From: Solirubrum sp044628455
Lineage (GTDB): Bacteria; Bacteroidota; Bacteroidia; Cytophagales; Hymenobacteraceae
Length of the DNA: 64,000 nt
Assembly: GCF_044628455.1 (NCBI RefSeq)
Contig: NZ_JBIYZW010000002.1
Span: 1,270,945 to 1,334,944 of the forward strand
Reading direction: 5' to 3'
The first letter of the stretch is position 1, and every line of letters begins with the position of its first letter. A program made the position numbers and the translations under genes. Positions 1 to 7,705 of this stretch are shown here, one piece after another. Below the pieces are notes generated by a model, which made no database searches, was not told the origin of the DNA, and was given only the letters and a program-made list of their open reading frames with translations.

Positions 1-402
1 GCTGACCACCGCGTCGATAACCATGATGAGGCCCAGCCACACGAAGAACTTTTCCTGGCCGCTGTAATTCAGCGCCCCGGCCAGGGGGCCGGCTAGCAGG
101 ATGAGCAGGCCGCCGAGCAGCAGACTGCTCACCAGCAGCAAACTCAGTACCTGCCCGTAGAGCAGGCGGCGGTTGGCACCCGGGCGGTTGGCAAAGCGGA
201 AAAACGCCGTTTCCATCCCGTAGGTGAACACCACGTTCAGAAACGCAACGTAGGCGTACAGCTCGGTAACCACGCCGTAGTCAGCAGCCCCGAAGCGGGC
301 CGTGAACAGGGGTACCAGCAGAAAGTTGAGCATGCGCCCCACAATGCTGCTCACGCCGTACACGGCCGTTTGGCCAGCTAGCTTTTTGGCCAGTCCGCTC
401 AC
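1..402 (-). CDS. Polysaccharide (oligosaccharide) flippase, N-terminal part, runs off the window
   Basis: Only the first 134 codons are visible; the gene continues beyond base 1. The start is probably the GTG at 402, because the frame has no ATG between it and the upstream gene's stop at 440. The reading begins VSGLAKKLAGQTAVYGVSSI and continues into hydrophobic segments (LNFLLVPLFTARFGAADYG, then a long run of Leu, Val and Gly around residues 70-100). This is the typical N-terminus of Wzx/MOP-superfamily membrane proteins that flip lipid-linked glycans across the inner membrane; that assignment comes from family knowledge. It lies 37 bases downstream of the enoyl-CoA hydratase on the same strand. 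Substrate cannot be told. Confidence 0.8.
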   Translation of the reverse strand, partial: MSGLAKKLAGQTAVYGVSSIVGRMLNFLLVPLFTARFGAADYGVVTELYAYVAFLNVVFTYGMETAFFRFANRPGANRRLLYGQVLSLLLVSSLLLGGLLILLAGPLAGALNYSGQEKFFVWLGLIMVIDAVVS

Positions 403-439
403 CTGTTCCGGGTAGTTGCCGTCAGAGAAAGGGGCGCCA

Positions 440-1228
440 TTAAGCGCCGGTAAACTGCGCCGGGCGCTTTTCCAGGAACGCCTGGGTGCCCTCGCGGAAG
501 TCCGCCGAGCCGCAGCACCGACCGAAGGAGTTGGCCTCGGTCTGGTAGCCGCTCTTCTCGGGCGAGTAGTAGGCATTCACGCAGTCGATAACCATGCCCA
601 CGGCCAGCGGGGCCTTGGCCAGAATGCGGGTGAGCAGCTGGCGGCAGAAGCTCAGCAACTCGGCAGCCGGCACCACGTGGTTTACCAAGCCCAGGCGCAG
701 GGCCTCGTCGGCTTTCACCTGGTCGCCGGTCATGAGCAACTCCAGGGCCTTGCCCTTGCCCACCAGCTGGGTAAGGCGCTGGGTACCACCGTAGCCGGGT
801 ACCACGCCCAGGTTTACTTCGGGCTGACCGAAGCGGGCATTTTCAGACGCCACCCGCATATGGCAGGCCATGGCCAGCTCGCAGCCGCCACCCAGGGCAA
901 AGCCGTTGACGGCCGCAATGACGGGCTTGGGGCTTTCCTCAATCAGGCAGAACACCTCCTGACCCTGCTCGGCGAAGCGGCGGCCGTTTACCTCGTTGAG
1001 CCCGGTCAGCTCGGCAATGTCGGCCCCGGCCACGAAGGCTTTGTCGCCACTGCCGGTGATGATGATGCCGCGCACCCGCTCGTCGTCCAGCGCCAGCTGC
1101 ATGGCCTGCCGGATTTCGGCAATGGTGGCCGAGTTCAGGGCGTTGAGCTTGGTGGGGCGGTTCAGGGTGATGGTCAGGATGCCATCGTCGGTGCGGTCGA
1201 GGGCCAGGTTCTCCAGCAGGGGGAGCAT
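440..1228 (-). CDS. Enoyl-CoA hydratase/isomerase (crotonase) family protein
   Basis: A 262-residue protein of normal crotonase length when started at the ATG at 1228; an upstream in-frame ATG at 1273 would add 15 non-conserved residues. Visible family marks are AFVAGADIAEL near residues 64-74 (CoA/oxyanion loop), ALGGGCELAMA near 111-121 and PEVNLGVVPGYGGTQ near 136-150. These place the two catalytic glutamates at about E117 and E137, so it is probably a true 2-enoyl-CoA hydratase, acting in fatty-acid or amino-acid breakdown in the cytoplasm. A TATCTTTG -7 box lies at 1259-1266 on the minus strand, without a clear -33 box. The exact substrate is unknown. Confidence 0.9.
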   Translation of the reverse strand: MLPLLENLALDRTDDGILTITLNRPTKLNALNSATIAEIRQAMQLALDDERVRGIIITGSGDKAFVAGADIAELTGLNEVNGRRFAEQGQEVFCLIEESPKPVIAAVNGFALGGGCELAMACHMRVASENARFGQPEVNLGVVPGYGGTQRLTQLVGKGKALELLMTGDQVKADEALRLGLVNHVVPAAELLSFCRQLLTRILAKAPLAVGMVIDCVNAYYSPEKSGYQTEANSFGRCCGSADFREGTQAFLEKRPAQFTGA

Positions 1229-1341
1229 AGACAGGGAGGCTAGTTCCAAAGGTGGCGGCAAAGATAGAGACATTGCGCGCCCGACCGTTGGAGCGGCCCG
1301 AGCGGGCTGCAGACCGGCTTTTTTGCGTTGGGGCCCCTGAT

Positions 1342-2298
1342 TCAGCGTTGCGCCACCAGCGGCGGGGGTAGCAGGCTGCTGAGCTGCCGGGTCAACTCGT
1401 GGGAGTAGCGCAGGGCGCTGGCGTCGGAGAGGTGCATGCCGTCGGTGGTGGTGTAGGCCTGGCAGTCGGGCTGCGGTAGGTAGGCAAACCGGGCGGGCGG
1501 AAAAGCGCCCTGCAGCTGCCGGCGCATGTACTGCAGCCGCGGGCTCTGGCAGGCAGCGGCGCTGATGGGCATCTCGAAAAACACCACCCGGCTGCCGCGC
1601 CCGGCAAAGTAGTCGACGTAGCCGCGCAGGGCGCCGATGTTGCGGGTAAACACCGCGTCAGGCAGCTGGGCAAACTCCTGCCGCATCGACTGCTCAATTT
1701 TCAGGGCCAGGGCCGCGTCCTGGGCCGAAGCCGGCGCCTCCTGGAAAGCCGCGGCGCTGACCGGCGCCGGCGTGGCCGCCTGCGCGCCCACTTTCTCGCG
1801 GATGCGCGCCGCCGCGGCAGGGCGCAGGCGCTCCAGCGCGGCAAAGCCCAGCCCAAACAGCTGGTTGAGGGGCTGATGCCGCTCACGCAGCAGGGGCAGG
1901 GCCGTGCGCAGCGGGTGCATCACGGGGTTGAACAAGGTGGCCGTGGTGGCCGCGTTCGGGGCACGGTCGAGCACATCGACTTCTACCAGAATCAGCTTGG
2001 GTGCTTGGCCAGTGCGCTTCAGAATTTCCAGCCCCTCGAACACGCTCTGCCCGCGGAAAGCCAGGTTGTAGGTGTTGGCCGGCAGGGCGTAGGGCCGCAG
2101 CTTGGCCGCCAGCGACGACCCGACGATGACCACTGGGTAGCCCGTGGCGCGGGCGTACACGAACTCCTGCATCTTGATCTGATTGTCCTGGTTGATGCCC
2201 TGGGGAATCACCACCTGACCCGGCAGTTGGGGCAGCAGGAAGTGGTAGCCAGCCAGCAGCAGCGCCGTAACCAGCAGCGAGCGGATGATCAGGGTCAT
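1342..2298 (-). CDS. SGNH-hydrolase-like membrane-anchored protein, partner of the upstream MBOAT acyltransferase
   Basis: 318 residues from the ATG at 2298 (the longer ORF start overlaps the MBOAT gene). Residues 1-20 form a membrane anchor or uncleaved signal (MTLIIRSLLVTALLLAGYHF). VVIVGSSLAAKL near residue 55 looks like an SGNH block I serine motif, and DGMHLSDAS near the C-terminus supplies the D-x-x-H of block V. The gene starts 13 bases after the MBOAT stop. In alginate, cellulose and teichoic-acid O-acetylation systems an MBOAT protein carries acyl groups across the membrane and an SGNH/AlgJ/AlgX-like partner completes transfer on the outside. By analogy this is the second protein of such a pair; the acceptor glycan is unknown. 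Confidence 0.7.
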   Translation of the reverse strand: MTLIIRSLLVTALLLAGYHFLLPQLPGQVVIPQGINQDNQIKMQEFVYARATGYPVVIVGSSLAAKLRPYALPANTYNLAFRGQSVFEGLEILKRTGQAPKLILVEVDVLDRAPNAATTATLFNPVMHPLRTALPLLRERHQPLNQLFGLGFAALERLRPAAAARIREKVGAQAATPAPVSAAAFQEAPASAQDAALALKIEQSMRQEFAQLPDAVFTRNIGALRGYVDYFAGRGSRVVFFEMPISAAACQSPRLQYMRRQLQGAFPPARFAYLPQPDCQAYTTTDGMHLSDASALRYSHELTRQLSSLLPPPLVAQR

Positions 2299-2311
2299 GG
2301 CAAACGAGCGG

Positions 2312-3730
2312 TTAGAACTGGAAGTAGATGAAGCTGCCCGCCGGGCCGGCATTGGTGATGATGAGAAAGAGCATGGCTGCGTACCAGGCGTAGTCGATAC
2401 GGCGGATGCTCAGGCCCGCGTAGGAGTCGCGCGTGAGGTACCAGACGTGGTAAAGCACCACCGGCAGCGAGTAGAACAGGATGCAGGCAATGGTCAGCGC
2501 CTCCAGGCCCGTCACGGCGTAGCCCACGTTGCTGCCCATGTGGGAGAGGTAGCTCAGGGCCTGCTCGAAGTTGGGCAGCCGGAACAGCAGCCAGGCCAGC
2601 GACACCAGCGAGAAGGTCAGCAACGTGGCCGCGAGCTGGCCCGCAAACGAAGTGGGGGCCGGTACCCAGCGCTTGCCCAGCCGCTCGGCCGCCAGCGCCA
2701 GGCCGTGAAACGAGCCCCACACCGCGTAGCTCCAGGCGGCGCCGTGCCAGAGCCCACCCAGAAACATCACAATCATCAGGTTCAGGTAGGTGCGCAGCTC
2801 GCCGCGGCGGTTGCCGCCCAGGGGCACGTACAGGTATTCGCGCAGAAACGAGCTGAGCGAAATGTGCCAGCGCCGCCAGAACTCGGTGATGGAGCGGCTG
2901 ATGTAGGGAAAGTTAAAGTTGTCGGGCAGGCGGTAGCCGAACAGGTGGGCCACGCCAATGGCAATGAGCGAGTAGCCCGCGAAGTCGGCGAAGATCTGCA
3001 TGGAGTAGCCAAACAGCATGGCCACCAGCATGGCGCTGCTCTGCCGCTCGAAGTAGGGGTAGGCAATCCAGAACGTCTGCTCCTTGAGGTTGTCGGCCAC
3101 CACCATTTTCAGGAAGTAGCCCACTATCACGGCCCGGAAAAAGGCGTCCCAGTCGATGTCGTGCAGGTACTTGGGCTTGATCTGCGGAATGAAGTCGTGG
3201 GCTTTCAGGATGGGCCCGGCAATGAGGTGGGGAAAGAAGGCCACAAATAGCGTGGTGTTGCGCACGTGCTGCAGCATGGAGCGCGGCACCAGTGCCTGCG
3301 CCTCGTGCCGGTCCCGCTCGCGGTAGGAGTCGACCAGCAGGGAAATGCCCTCGAAGGTGTAGAACGAAATGCCGATGGGCAGCGGAATCTGGGTTAGAAA
3401 CAGCCCCACCTCACTGGTAGAGGCGAAGAGCGAGTTGCCGATGAGCGGGCTGTACTTGAAAAACGCCAGGATGGCCAGGTTGACACCCACGCCCAGCGCG
3501 GCGTAGAAAAACCGCTGCCGCGGCGCGCTGTACACCACCTGGTAGGAGGTAGCCACGTTCACCGCTGCCGAGAGCAGAAACAGCAGCAGCAGCCAGGGCG
3601 TAGTCCAGGCGTAGAAAAACAGGCTGCTGGCAATCAGAATGCACACCTGCCAGCGGCGCAGGACCGGCAGGTAATATAGGAGCAGCGTGACCACAACCAG
3701 GGCCAGAAACTCAAAGCTGTTGAACAACAT
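2312..3730 (-). CDS. MBOAT-family O-acyltransferase (AlgI-like)
   Basis: 472 residues from the ATG at 3730, giving an immediate transmembrane start MLFNSFEFLALVVVTLLLYY. About ten hydrophobic segments follow. The MBOAT signatures are clear: EFWRRWHISLSSFLREYLYV, then LGGLWHGAAWSYAVWG, where the His of LWHG is the expected active-site residue in the membrane. AlgI-type proteins move acetyl or other acyl groups from cytoplasmic CoA donors to extracytoplasmic polysaccharide. It is followed after 13 bases by an SGNH-like protein, so the two are very likely cotranscribed. An AT-rich divergent promoter region separates it from mscL. Confidence 0.92.
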   Translation of the reverse strand: MLFNSFEFLALVVVTLLLYYLPVLRRWQVCILIASSLFFYAWTTPWLLLLFLLSAAVNVATSYQVVYSAPRQRFFYAALGVGVNLAILAFFKYSPLIGNSLFASTSEVGLFLTQIPLPIGISFYTFEGISLLVDSYRERDRHEAQALVPRSMLQHVRNTTLFVAFFPHLIAGPILKAHDFIPQIKPKYLHDIDWDAFFRAVIVGYFLKMVVADNLKEQTFWIAYPYFERQSSAMLVAMLFGYSMQIFADFAGYSLIAIGVAHLFGYRLPDNFNFPYISRSITEFWRRWHISLSSFLREYLYVPLGGNRRGELRTYLNLMIVMFLGGLWHGAAWSYAVWGSFHGLALAAERLGKRWVPAPTSFAGQLAATLLTFSLVSLAWLLFRLPNFEQALSYLSHMGSNVGYAVTGLEALTIACILFYSLPVVLYHVWYLTRDSYAGLSIRRIDYAWYAAMLFLIITNAGPAGSFIYFQF

Positions 3731-4019
3731 AACCGGGGAGCATAAGGGAGGTGGCAGCAAAGGGGCCGCCGCACTAATTAATGTTAAATATTCTACTTTA
3801 TAAAGAAATACTATAACTATATTTTTAAGGATGAGTTCAGAAATTATTTTTCCTTACTTACAGCCATGCCCGGGCTCGATCGGTAGCGGCCACGGCTGCT
3901 GCGCGAGGTCGGGACATGTGCCAGGCGGCCCTTGCCGGGGTCCGGAACGGTATCCAGTAGCCCTTTTTCAGCTCCCGGGAGCTGTCTGCTTACTCCCTTC
4001 CACTCCAACACACCACTGT
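3731..4019. other. AT-rich divergent intergenic region between MBOAT gene and mscL
   Basis: The stretch 3770-3855 is strikingly AT-rich for this genome (runs such as TTAATGTTAAATATTCTAC) and must hold the divergent promoters for the acyltransferase pair and mscL. I could not find a full TTG-N20-TAnnTTTG promoter in it, so no start site is assigned. The rest, about 3860-4019, shows no gene or repeat. Confidence 0.5.
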
Positions 4020-4448
4020 ATGGGCTTCGTCTCCGAATTCAAAGAGTTTATCTCCAAGGGCAACGTGCTCGATCTGGCGGTGGGCGTCATCATTGGGGCC
4101 TCATTCGGCAAAATCGTTGCGTCGCTGACCGATGACATTCTGATGCCCATTCTGGGCGTGTTCACCGGCGGCATCGACTTCAAGAACTGGTTTGTAGCCC
4201 TGGATGGCAACCGCTACGAAACCATAGAGAAGGCCAAAGAAGCCGGGGCAGCGACGCTCAACTACGGCAACCTGATCAACGCCGTCATTTACTTCGTCAT
4301 TATTGCCTTCGCCATCTTTTGGCTGGTAAAATTGGCCAACCGCTTCAAGCGGCCGCAGGAAGTGGTGCCCGTGGCCGACCTGGGCCCAACCAAGGATCAG
4401 GCCCTGCTGATGGAAATCCGCGACGCGCTGCGGAACCGGACCGTTTAG
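4020..4448 (+). CDS. mscL: Large-conductance mechanosensitive channel MscL
   Basis: 142 residues from the ATG at 4020, the usual MscL size; the longer upstream ORF is not MscL-like. The N-terminus MGFVSEFKEFISKGNVLDLA is the amphipathic S1 helix plus the start of TM1, which continues VGVIIGASFGKIVASLTDDI with the glycine-rich pore-lining pattern. The second membrane segment (NAVIYFVIIAFAIFWLVKLA) is near residues 90-110, and a charged cytoplasmic helix ends the protein. It forms a homopentameric pore in the inner membrane that opens under hypo-osmotic tension. The periplasmic loop (about residues 48-85) carries a Lys/Glu/Ala-rich insertion. Monocistronic as far as can be seen. Confidence 0.97.
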   Translation: MGFVSEFKEFISKGNVLDLAVGVIIGASFGKIVASLTDDILMPILGVFTGGIDFKNWFVALDGNRYETIEKAKEAGAATLNYGNLINAVIYFVIIAFAIFWLVKLANRFKRPQEVVPVADLGPTKDQALLMEIRDALRNRTV

Positions 4449-4540
4449 GCGGCTGCAAGCACGCTGTCTGGCTTTCGGAGCACCCCCGGCGGGAGCACCG
4501 GGAGCCGGCCTTGGTATTTCCTTTTAAGCCGACTGGTGCT

Positions 4541-5533
4541 ATGAACCCGCGTTTTCTTTTCCGCTTGAGCCTGGCTGCCGGGCTGCTATGGACCTTGCCG
4601 GCCGCCGCGCAGGAGCCCGTGCCTAACCGGGCGCCGCTGCCACCCGCGGCCTACAAAATTTCGGCCGAGGTCGATACAGCGCGGGGCTGGCGCCGGGGCG
4701 GCATAGGCACCTTCAACTTCAGCCAGGTGAGCCTGAACAACTGGGCACCGGGCGGGCAAAGCTCCCTGTCGCTGCTGGCCATCGGCAACGCCTACGCCCA
4801 CTTCCGCGGCGCCGAGCACACCTTCGATCTGGCCGCCGACCTGGTGTATGGCCTGCAGAAGCCGGGCAAGGCGCGCCTGCGCAAAAACGACGACCGGCTG
4901 GAGCTGAACGCCCGCTACGGCCGGTTCCTGACCAACAAACTGTCGTACGCCGCGCAGCTCAACCTCAAAACCCAGCTCACGCCTACCAAGGACCTGGTGC
5001 GGCCCGATTCGCTGCTGTCGCGCTTTTTCGCCCCGGCCTATGTTCTGGCTTCCATTGGTATCGACTACCGCCCCAACGAGGATTTCTCCTTGTTCCTGTC
5101 GCCCATCACCGGCAAGTTCACGGTGGTAGCCGACCAGGGCCTGGCCGACGCGGGCGCGTTTGGCGTGCGCGCCGCCCGCCGCGACGAACTGGGCCGGCCG
5201 GTGGCCAATACCGGTGAGCGGCTGCGCGAGGAAGTGGGCGCCTACCTCAATGCGCGCTACCGCCGCCCGCTGCTCACCAATATCACCTATCAGACCAAGT
5301 TGGAGCTGTTCAGCAACTACTTCCACAACCCCCAGAACGTAGACGTGAACTGGGAAAACCTGATCGACTTCAAAGTCAACAAGTTTATTAGTGCCAGCGT
5401 AGCTACCGTGCTCGTGTACGACGACGATATTCTGGTACCCATTGACCGCAACGAAGACGGGCAGCCCGATGCCCGAGGCCGGCGCATCCAGTTCAAGGAA
5501 ACGCTGGGTATCGGCCTGACATACAAGTTTTAA
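4541..5533 (+). CDS. DUF3078 outer-membrane beta-barrel-like protein
   Basis: 330 residues from the ATG at 4541, which begins a signal peptide (MNPRFLFRLSLAAGLLWTLP, cleavage likely after AAAQ). The body contains GWRRGGIGTFNFSQVSLNNW, typical of the DUF3078 family of Bacteroidota, and many alternating hydrophobic/aromatic strands ending in IGLTYKF, a C-terminal Phe as in outer-membrane barrels. The role is unknown. It follows mscL by 92 bases and precedes a small secreted basic protein; cotranscription is possible. Family assignment is from memory of the W-x-x-G-G-x motif. Confidence 0.85.
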   Translation: MNPRFLFRLSLAAGLLWTLPAAAQEPVPNRAPLPPAAYKISAEVDTARGWRRGGIGTFNFSQVSLNNWAPGGQSSLSLLAIGNAYAHFRGAEHTFDLAADLVYGLQKPGKARLRKNDDRLELNARYGRFLTNKLSYAAQLNLKTQLTPTKDLVRPDSLLSRFFAPAYVLASIGIDYRPNEDFSLFLSPITGKFTVVADQGLADAGAFGVRAARRDELGRPVANTGERLREEVGAYLNARYRRPLLTNITYQTKLELFSNYFHNPQNVDVNWENLIDFKVNKFISASVATVLVYDDDILVPIDRNEDGQPDARGRRIQFKETLGIGLTYKF

Positions 5534-5634
5534 AAATAGGAACTAACTTGCTCACCCACCCGTTCGGCCCGCAAGCTATGGCACATGGTTTGCCGGGACT
5601 TGCTTGCTTCTTCAACCCCACCCAACCATCACCC

Positions 5635-6078
5635 ATGAAAGTTTTTTTGGCCGCCGCGGTCCTGGCCGGCGTAACGCTGCTCTCGACGCCCGCCGCCCAG
5701 GCGCAAACCACGGCTTCTACAGCTTCGACCTCGCGCGAGGAGCAAGCCAAGCAGGCCAACGAAGCCGGCCTGCGCAAGCGCAAAAGCTCGCCCGATGATC
5801 TGGCCCGCATGCAGCGCCGCATGAGCATGAACCCCGACGAGGTGAAGCGCGACCAGCAGATGGAAGTGTTGGAGGCCCGGTCGGGGGTGAGCAGCTACTC
5901 CAGTGGCTCGGGCAAGCGCAGCTACGAGAAGGGGAACGGGGCTTTCACCGTGCAGCGCTTCCGCGACAAGAACAGCGCCGCCATGCAGAAGCGCGGCCAG
6001 TCGCGCCCCGCGCCCGGCATCGACCCCAAGGGCAAGCCGCTGAAGCACAAGAAAGACAAGAAATTCCTGCTGTTTTAA
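5635..6078 (+). CDS. Small secreted Lys/Arg/Ser-rich protein of unknown function
   Basis: 147 residues from the ATG at 5635, chosen because it starts a clean signal peptide (MKVFLAAAVLAGVTLLSTPA, cut after AQAQ). The mature part is highly charged and probably disordered or helical: EEQAKQANEAGLRKRKSSPD, a methionine- and arginine-rich middle, a Ser/Gly patch SSYSSGSGKRS, then a strongly basic tail KGKPLKHKKDKKFLLF. No known domain recognised. An intrinsic terminator follows directly. Confidence 0.75.
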   Translation: MKVFLAAAVLAGVTLLSTPAAQAQTTASTASTSREEQAKQANEAGLRKRKSSPDDLARMQRRMSMNPDEVKRDQQMEVLEARSGVSSYSSGSGKRSYEKGNGAFTVQRFRDKNSAAMQKRGQSRPAPGIDPKGKPLKHKKDKKFLLF

Positions 6079-6113
6079 GCAGCAGCCGACTCCGAGCTAA
6101 TTCAGCAGAGCAT

Positions 6114-6147
6114 AAAAAAGCCCCGGCGCAAAGCTCCGGGGTTTTTT
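6114..6147. terminator. Bidirectional intrinsic terminator
   Basis: Stem CCCCGG (6121-6126) / CCGGGG (6136-6141) flanked by six A on the left and six T on the right, so it can serve the secreted protein gene on the plus strand and the converging OmpA unit on the minus strand. Confidence 0.85.
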
Positions 6148-6302
6148 GCTTTTTCGTTGGACCGGGGCCACCGTTCGCCCCCAGCTACTGGAAAAAGTGT
6201 CGTTGTGCGGTGCCTGAGCAGCCAGCACGAAAAATCTATGTGAGCCGGTACGGCTGGGTAGTGAGCCGGCCTGAAACGGTACGCGAGAAGTGGAAGCGGG
6301 TG

Positions 6303-6452
6303 CTAGCCGTGAGTGGCGGAGGCAGCGGCGCCTCGGAAACTCTCGGGCGGCTCGGAGCGGGATGCGCGAGCCAGGGCCAGGGCTAACAGGCCGGCCAGCA
6401 AGAGGCCGGCCGAGCGGCGCAGCCACAACCCAAAGTCAGGAGCAGTAAGCAT
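6303..6452 (-). CDS. Possible 49-residue single-pass membrane protein
   Basis: An open frame from ATG at 6452 to TAG at 6303, 31 bases after the OmpA stop on the same strand. It reads MLTAPDFGLWLRRSAGLLLA and continues GLLALALARASRS, giving a basic flank, one hydrophobic helix of about 18 residues, and a short polar tail ending SATHG. The layout (positive-inside flank, one helix, position at the end of a same-strand run of envelope genes) fits a small membrane protein, but high GC content makes such frames easy by chance. No homologue recognised. Confidence 0.35.
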   Translation of the reverse strand: MLTAPDFGLWLRRSAGLLLAGLLALALARASRSEPPESFRGAAASATHG

Positions 6453-6483
6453 AACGTTGCGCGGCGGTAGCCCAAAAAGTGGG

Positions 6484-7002
6484 TCAAAGCTTGATAAACT
6501 CCACGCGTTGGTTGAGCGGGGCGTAGTCGTCCTCGGGGTCGGTGTACAGCGGCTGGGTTTCGCCCAGGCCTTTCACCGAAAGTCGGCTGCCGTCGATGCC
6601 CGCCGTGATGAGGGCGGCGCGCACTGCGTCGGCCCGGCGCTGCGACAGGCGCAGGTTGTCGGGGGCTTCGCCGGCCAGCAGGGTGTGCGTCTCGATGCGC
6701 AGCTTCACGGTCGGCTCGCGGCGCAGCACATCGGCAATTCCTTTCACGAAGGGCTGAGCATCGGCGGCCAGCGTGGCCGTGCCTTCCTCGAAGTGGATGG
6801 CGTGCGACACCAGGCGGCCTTCTTCGAGCAGGGCCGAGTAGTAGTCAGCCGTTTTCTCGGCCACCTTGCGGTCAACGGCTTCTTCGATCTTGCGTTCGGC
6901 CACGCGGCTGGCAGCGCGCTCCACCGCGCGGTTGAGCAGGTAAAGCTGGCCCTGCGACACCAGCGGCAGGCAGCATAAGAGGGCGAGCAGAATGGCTTTC
7001 AT
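6484..7002 (-). CDS. OmpA-family peptidoglycan-binding protein
   Basis: 172 residues from the ATG at 7002 with a signal peptide (MKAILLALLCCLPLVSQGQ). Residues 20-65 form a charged helix (AVERAASRVAERKIEEAVDR), then an OmpA C-terminal domain: HFEEGTATLAADAQPFVKGI, then RIETHTLLAGEAPDNLRLSQ RRADAVRAAL, then LSVKGLGETQPLY. The expected Asp/Arg pair for binding meso-diaminopimelate is replaced or shifted (ETHT in place of the common GHTD), so peptidoglycan binding should be tested, not assumed. Immediately downstream of the lipoprotein gene at 7057 and probably cotranscribed with it. Confidence 0.88.
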   Translation of the reverse strand: MKAILLALLCCLPLVSQGQLYLLNRAVERAASRVAERKIEEAVDRKVAEKTADYYSALLEEGRLVSHAIHFEEGTATLAADAQPFVKGIADVLRREPTVKLRIETHTLLAGEAPDNLRLSQRRADAVRAALITAGIDGSRLSVKGLGETQPLYTDPEDDYAPLNQRVEFIKL

Positions 7003-7056
7003 CGGTGGTAGGCAGTAAGAGGTAAGGGTTGCATTAGAGGCAGGCAAACCAGGCGG

Positions 7057-7674
7057 CTAAAGCTTAGCCAGCGTCTGCAGATCCATGGTCTTGGCCACGT
7101 CGCGCACCAGGTCGGTGTTGTGCTGCTGGTCGAGCTCGACAGAGACGAAAAACCGGTCGCCGACGCCCAGGGCCACTGAGGCGCGGCGCTCCTTTTTCTG
7201 CAGGGTTTCGTAGCCCTGCACGTTGGGAATGCCCAGGTCGCAGCCCCGCATCAGGTGCTCGTCGTTTTCCTGCGAGAAGCCCGCGGCCATCATGGCCGTG
7301 GCTCCCGCGTACAGCGCGTTGGCGCCGTTGTAGTCTACCAGCTGCACCTTGAGCCGCTGTTTGCCACAGCGGTAGTACTGCTCGCAGGTGGAATAGCTCA
7401 CCCCGCCAATGTTCACCGATTCGCCCTGCGGAACGCCGTCGCGCACAAACTGACCCACTGTTTCGGGCAGAAACTTGGCCAGCTCGCCGTAGGGCAACGA
7501 CAGCGTGTCGGCGAGGCTGCGGCGCGAACTGCGGGCCGCGTCCAGGGGCAGTTCCGCAATGGCGGAGGCCACCGCAGTAGCCTCCACCGTGGCGCGGCTA
7601 TCGGGTGCTTGCGCGCAGCTGCTCAGCAACAGCATCAGGAGCCCGCCGGGGAAAAGACGTGAGCGGAGAAACAT
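7057..7674 (-). CDS. Putative lipoprotein of unknown function
   Basis: 205 residues with a lipoprotein signal (LFPGGLLMLLLSSCAQ; lipidated Cys at about residue 20). The rest is a soluble alpha/beta-looking domain with two cysteines in STCEQYYRCGKQRLKVQLVD and a further Cys in MRGCDLGIPNVQGYETL; the first pair may form a disulfide. The segment GQFVRDGVPQGESVNIGGVSYSTCEQ suggests a compact envelope domain but no named family is recognised. It precedes the OmpA-like gene by about 55 bases on the same strand, so a shared envelope role is plausible. Confidence 0.75.
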   Translation of the reverse strand: MFLRSRLFPGGLLMLLLSSCAQAPDSRATVEATAVASAIAELPLDAARSSRRSLADTLSLPYGELAKFLPETVGQFVRDGVPQGESVNIGGVSYSTCEQYYRCGKQRLKVQLVDYNGANALYAGATAMMAAGFSQENDEHLMRGCDLGIPNVQGYETLQKKERRASVALGVGDRFFVSVELDQQHNTDLVRDVAKTMDLQTLAKL

Positions 7675-7705
7675 GGCAGGCGGGGGCGGGAGAGAGGCTG
7701 ACAGG

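Noticed and set aside
6097..6426. 109-codon minus-strand frame at 6097-6426
   Set aside because: Arg/Pro/Ser-rich and runs through the terminator; the 49-codon frame with a membrane helix is the better candidate.
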